Program-made: the position numbers and the translations under genes
From: an uncultured Clostridia bacterium
GTDB taxonomy: Bacteria > Bacillota > Clostridia > Oscillospirales > Acutalibacteraceae
Direction of reading: 5' to 3'
Length of the DNA: 8,752 bases
NCBI GenBank assembly: GCA_947629295.1
Contig: CANRDH010000054.1
Coordinates: 1-8,752 of the forward strand
Notes under the pieces: model-generated
What the model saw: the letters and a program-made list of their open reading frames with translations, nothing else
The model's database searches: none
Told to the model about the DNA's origin: nothing
Part shown: positions 6,929 to 8,752 of the stretch, in pieces
Numbering within the stretch: the stretch's first letter is position 1
How the letters are laid out: each line of letters starts with the position of its first letter

Positions 6929-7888
6929 TTATTTATTCCAGCGGATAACGCAGCTTCCTGTTGTAAGTCCGCCCCCGAAAGCACACATTGCTATGATATC
7001 TCCATTTTTCAGCACTCCTGCGCGGTTAGCCTCATCAAGGGCTATCGGAACGCTTCCCGAAGAGGTATTACCGTAATGCTGAACATTACAGAAGAAACGC
7101 TCCCTCGGAATATCGAGATTTTTAGCCGCCGTATTAATTATTCTTATATTTGCCTGATGGGGTATTACACAGTCCACATCCTTCTGCTCAAGACCTGCAT
7201 CCTCAACCGCCTTCTTTATACCGTTTGTCATAGCAGCCGTTGCAAATCTGTACACATCATTTCCCGCCATATGGAGAACAGCCTTTTCCTCCTCATGCTC
7301 ATAGAACGGTGAAGAATTTGTCCCGTGCGGAATTCTTATTGCGGCATCATTTCCCACTGCCGTAAGATGTATGGATAAAAGGTCGTTTCCTTCTCCCAGA
7401 ACCGCCGCCGCTCCGCCGTCACCGAAAAGCACACAGGTGGAGCGATCTGTCCAGTTTGTAATGTTTGAAAGGTTATCCATGGAAACTATAAGCACCTTTT
7501 TTACTCTTTTTCTTTCAAAATATCCTGCGGCGATATCAAGAGCATAAATAAATCCCGAGCAGGCAGCGTTGACATCAAATGCCGGACAGGTCGCTCCAAG
7601 CTCTTTTTGTATCATACAGCCCTGTGACGGAGTAATATTTTCTCCCCTCATTGTAGAGCATATAATAAGGTCAAGCTCCGCGGGCGTCACTCCGGCATTT
7701 TCAAGCGCATTATTTGCAGCTTCAACGCAAAGCTCGGTTATCGTTTCCTTTTTGCTAATATGACGTTCCTCGATACCCGTTCTTGTGCGAATCCATTCAT
7801 CATCTGTCTCAACCATTGTCGAAAGCTCATCATTCGTCAGAATATACTCGGGTATTGCCTTTCCTGTTCCCAATATCGTAAAGCTCAT
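6929..7888 (-). CDS. fabH: 3-oxoacyl-[acyl-carrier-protein] synthase III (initiating condensing enzyme)
   Basis: Starts each chain by condensing a short acyl-CoA primer with malonyl-ACP. It has 319 residues, the usual length. The Cys-His-Asn triad is intact: Cys110 in DVNAACSGF, His244 in IPHQANIRI and Asn274 in HYGNTSSGS. The N-terminal block ETDDEWIRTRTGIEERH (27-43) and the C-terminal FGGGLTTGS are FabH signatures. The ATG at 7888 follows GGAGG by 9 bases. It is the first gene of the operon, about 90 bases after a consensus sigma-A promoter. Whether it prefers acetyl-CoA or branched primers cannot be read from the sequence. Confidence 0.98.
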   Translation of the reverse strand: MSFTILGTGKAIPEYILTNDELSTMVETDDEWIRTRTGIEERHISKKETITELCVEAANNALENAGVTPAELDLIICSTMRGENITPSQGCMIQKELGATCPAFDVNAACSGFIYALDIAAGYFERKRVKKVLIVSMDNLSNITNWTDRSTCVLFGDGGAAAVLGEGNDLLSIHLTAVGNDAAIRIPHGTNSSPFYEHEEEKAVLHMAGNDVYRFATAAMTNGIKKAVEDAGLEQKDVDCVIPHQANIRIINTAAKNLDIPRERFFCNVQHYGNTSSGSVPIALDEANRAGVLKNGDIIAMCAFGGGLTTGSCVIRWNK

Positions 7889-7922
7889 CTTAACATACCT
7901 CCGTCTGATATTTTACATATTC

Positions 7923-7965
7923 AATTTTATTATAAATATTTATGCAAAATCACCATTATAAAATT
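7923..7965 (-). repeat. Inverted repeats in the fabH 5' leader
   Basis: AATTTTAT (7965-7958) and ATAAAATT (7930-7923) are perfect 8-bp inverted arms 27 bases apart. Between them is a perfect 12-bp palindrome, ATAAATATTTAT (7943-7932). The leader is extremely AT-rich, so such symmetry may be chance. It could be a second protein-binding site or a weak leader hairpin. The part ATTTTGC (7950-7944) resembles one half-site of the operator-like repeat in the promoter upstream. Confidence 0.25.
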
Positions 7966-7983
7966 ATCTATTCTATCCTTATG

Positions 7984-8012
7984 ATTATAAAACAAAATCC
8001 TTATTTTGTCAA
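7984..8012 (-). promoter_or_regulatory. Consensus sigma-A promoter of the fab/acc operon
   Basis: TTGACA (8012-8007) and TATAAT (7989-7984) are perfect matches to both hexamers, with an exact 17-bp spacer (8006-7990). Transcription should start around 7976-7978, leaving a leader of about 88-90 bases before fabH. Such a strong promoter fits a housekeeping lipid operon and usually needs a repressor to be tuned; a palindrome in its spacer is a candidate site. Confidence 0.85.
7992..8009 (-). promoter_or_regulatory. Operator-like inverted repeat within the fab promoter spacer
   Basis: ACAAAAT (8009-8003), AAGG, then ATTTTGT (7998-7992) form a perfect 7+7 bp inverted repeat, running from inside the -35 box to just before the -10. 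A protein bound here would block RNA polymerase. The sequence does not match the FapR operator (TTAGTACC-type) or the streptococcal FabT box as I know them. The regulator is not encoded in the window. Seen directly as symmetry; the role is inferred. Confidence 0.5.
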
Positions 8013-8028
8013 CATATCCAATCAGCCT

Positions 8029-8048
8029 AAAACAGCGTGCGTCACACT
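8029..8048 (-). terminator. Weak intrinsic terminator candidate after the Nudix gene
   Basis: AGTGTG (8048-8043), loop ACG, then CACGCT (8039-8034) form a 6-bp stem with one G-U pair, followed by GTTTTA. The T run is only four bases, so termination would be incomplete. The position, 17 bases after the Nudix stop and before the fab promoter, is right for separating the two units. Confidence 0.4.
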
Positions 8049-8065
8049 AATAAAGAAAAAATATT

Positions 8066-8545
8066 TCATATAAATCGCATCAAACGATTGTCAAGCACAG
8101 CCGATTCCAGCTTTCTTCCCTCATATGTAAGTTTAAGTGAGAAAAAGGGACTATTTTCTTCCAACAGACGCAGAAAAATTCTATCCCCCTCCCATATCGG
8201 AAGTTCTTTCAGCACTTTTTCCTTTTCCACCCACACAAGCTCGCCCTCGTTACATTCGATAAGTTCCCCCGTATATTCCGAGGCACTGAAAAGAAACATA
8301 TACTCATACACATTTCCGTCTGAAAACGTAACCACTCCTCTAAGCCTGTAATTTGTCAATGTCAGTCCGCTTTCCTCCCTGACCTCTCGCAGAACACATT
8401 CTTCGGGACTTTCGCCATGCTCAAAATGACCTCCTATGCCCAACCATAAATCATGGCTCAAATCATTTTTCTTTTTTGTCCTGTGCAGCATAAGATATTT
8501 ACCGTCCTGCTCAATATAACAAAGTGTTGTAAGCTGATGATCCAT
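8066..8545 (-). CDS. Nudix hydrolase, MutT-like (probable 8-oxo-dGTP diphosphatase)
   Basis: 159 residues with a complete Nudix box from Gly39 to Leu61: GHFEHGE, seven residues, then REVREESGL. It matches G-x5-E-x7-R-E-U-x-E-E-x-G-U, and Glu54, Glu57 and Glu58 should bind the catalytic metal. The N-terminal strand TTLCYIEQDGKYLMLHRTKK and the WLGIGGHFE context resemble clostridial proteins annotated as 8-oxo-dGTP diphosphatases, which clear oxidised nucleotides; Nudix substrates are hard to predict, so this is tentative. The ATG at 8545 is preceded by AGGAGAG with 7-base spacing. It reads in the same direction as the fab operon, but a promoter and probable weak terminator separate them, so it is likely its own unit. 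No membrane segment or signal peptide is visible. Confidence 0.93.
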   Translation of the reverse strand: MDHQLTTLCYIEQDGKYLMLHRTKKKNDLSHDLWLGIGGHFEHGESPEECVLREVREESGLTLTNYRLRGVVTFSDGNVYEYMFLFSASEYTGELIECNEGELVWVEKEKVLKELPIWEGDRIFLRLLEENSPFFSLKLTYEGRKLESAVLDNRLMRFI

Positions 8546-8610
8546 ATTATCACTCTCCTTTTTTATTATAACAAATCAAATATTATCAGTCTATAAATAA
8601 ATTGCTTAAA

Positions 8611-8619
8611 ATTATACCA
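8611..8619 (-). promoter_or_regulatory. Extended -10 promoter candidate for the Nudix gene
   Basis: TGGTATAAT on the minus strand is a perfect TATAAT with an extended -10 TG. The -35 region is poor (TATTGT at 17-bp spacing). Initiation near 8604 would leave a leader of about 58 bases. A second TATAAT at 8570-8565 has TAGACT 17 bp upstream, but transcription from it would start almost on the ribosome binding site, so I favour the first. Confidence 0.45.
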
Positions 8620-8687
8620 TTAGTATTATTTATACAATAAGTAATTACCAATATCTCATATTAAGAGATCTTTCGTTTAACCTAAAT

Positions 8688-8752
8688 GGGCAAGAAGTCC
8701 CCCGCCTCTAAGGCTGTGGGATGAATTGCCCGTCAGCCGTAAGGCTGACTTT
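8688..8752 (-). mobile_element. Right end of an IS200/IS605-type (tnpB) element, with possible omega-RNA 3' scaffold; partial
   Basis: Read on the minus strand, the segment has the look of tnpB-element right ends: CAATTCATCCCACAGCC, a short loop, GGCGGGGGACTTCTTGCCC. Two folds are clear. GTCAGCC-TTAC-GGCTGAC (8749-8732) is a perfect 7-bp hairpin. Directly after it, GGGCAA (8731-8726) pairs perfectly with TTGCCC (8693-8688) and encloses an imperfect GCC/GGC plus CCC/GGG stem (8720-8699). In this family such subterminal hairpins are read by TnpA, and the same DNA encodes the 3' part of the RNA guide used by TnpB. tnpB would lie on the minus strand beyond 8752. The exact end is uncertain: I place it near 8688, but conserved bases could continue to about 8675. 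A small inverted repeat, ATCTC/GAGAT (8669-8653), follows in the flank. No transposase is visible, so this could be a remnant. Confidence 0.65.

Noticed and set aside
8686..8752. Coding tail of tnpB in the edge sequence
   Set aside because: One frame stays open from 8751 to a stop at about 8679, but its residues show no TnpB zinc-finger or RuvC motif and the region is better explained as hairpins of the element end.

Overview
The window carries most of a type II fatty-acid-synthesis and acetyl-CoA-carboxylase operon. All nine of its genes lie on the minus strand and read leftwards. The gene order (fabH-fabD-fabG-fabF-accB-fabZ-accC-accD-accA), the heavy use of ATA and AGA codons, the strong GGAGG-type ribosome binding sites, the TTG starts and the short clostridial-type AccA suggest a low-to-mid GC Firmicute of class Clostridia, perhaps a Ruminococcus/Oscillospiraceae-like gut anaerobe. 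The genus is an inference and cannot be fixed from this window.

Layout from right to left, in the direction of transcription. At 8688-8752 lies what looks like the right end of an IS200/IS605-type (tnpB) element, with tnpB itself beyond the window. Next is an AT-rich promoter region and a MutT-like Nudix hydrolase (8066-8545), then a weak terminator candidate (about 8029-8048). A textbook sigma-A promoter follows (TTGACA, 17 bp, TATAAT; 7984-8012), with a perfect inverted repeat ACAAAAT-N4-ATTTTGT in its spacer. Then come fabH, fabD, fabG, fabF, accB, fabZ, accC, accD and the first 190 codons of accA, which runs off the left edge. Most genes are 1-45 bp apart, but there are two wider gaps: 146 bp before accC and 87 bp before accD. 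Both of these genes start with TTG.

How the genes work together: AccB carries biotin, AccC carboxylates it, and AccA/AccD pass the carboxyl group to acetyl-CoA to make malonyl-CoA. FabD moves malonyl to acyl carrier protein, FabH makes the first condensation, FabF elongates, FabG reduces the ketoacyl group and FabZ dehydrates. The enoyl-ACP reductase (FabK/FabI/FabL/FabV) and acpP, often found between fabH and fabD in Firmicutes, are absent from this stretch and must be encoded elsewhere.

The enzymes are ordinary, with all expected catalytic residues in place. The least explained sequence is the 146-bp fabZ-accC gap. Its transcript can fold into nested stems with a loop-to-downstream pseudoknot, and the pseudoknot strand could alternatively pair with the accC Shine-Dalgarno. 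I propose it as a candidate cis-regulatory RNA. Other points of interest are the operator-like repeat in the fabH promoter, the mini-ORF overlapping the TTG start of accD, and the folded insertion-element end with its implied guide sequence.
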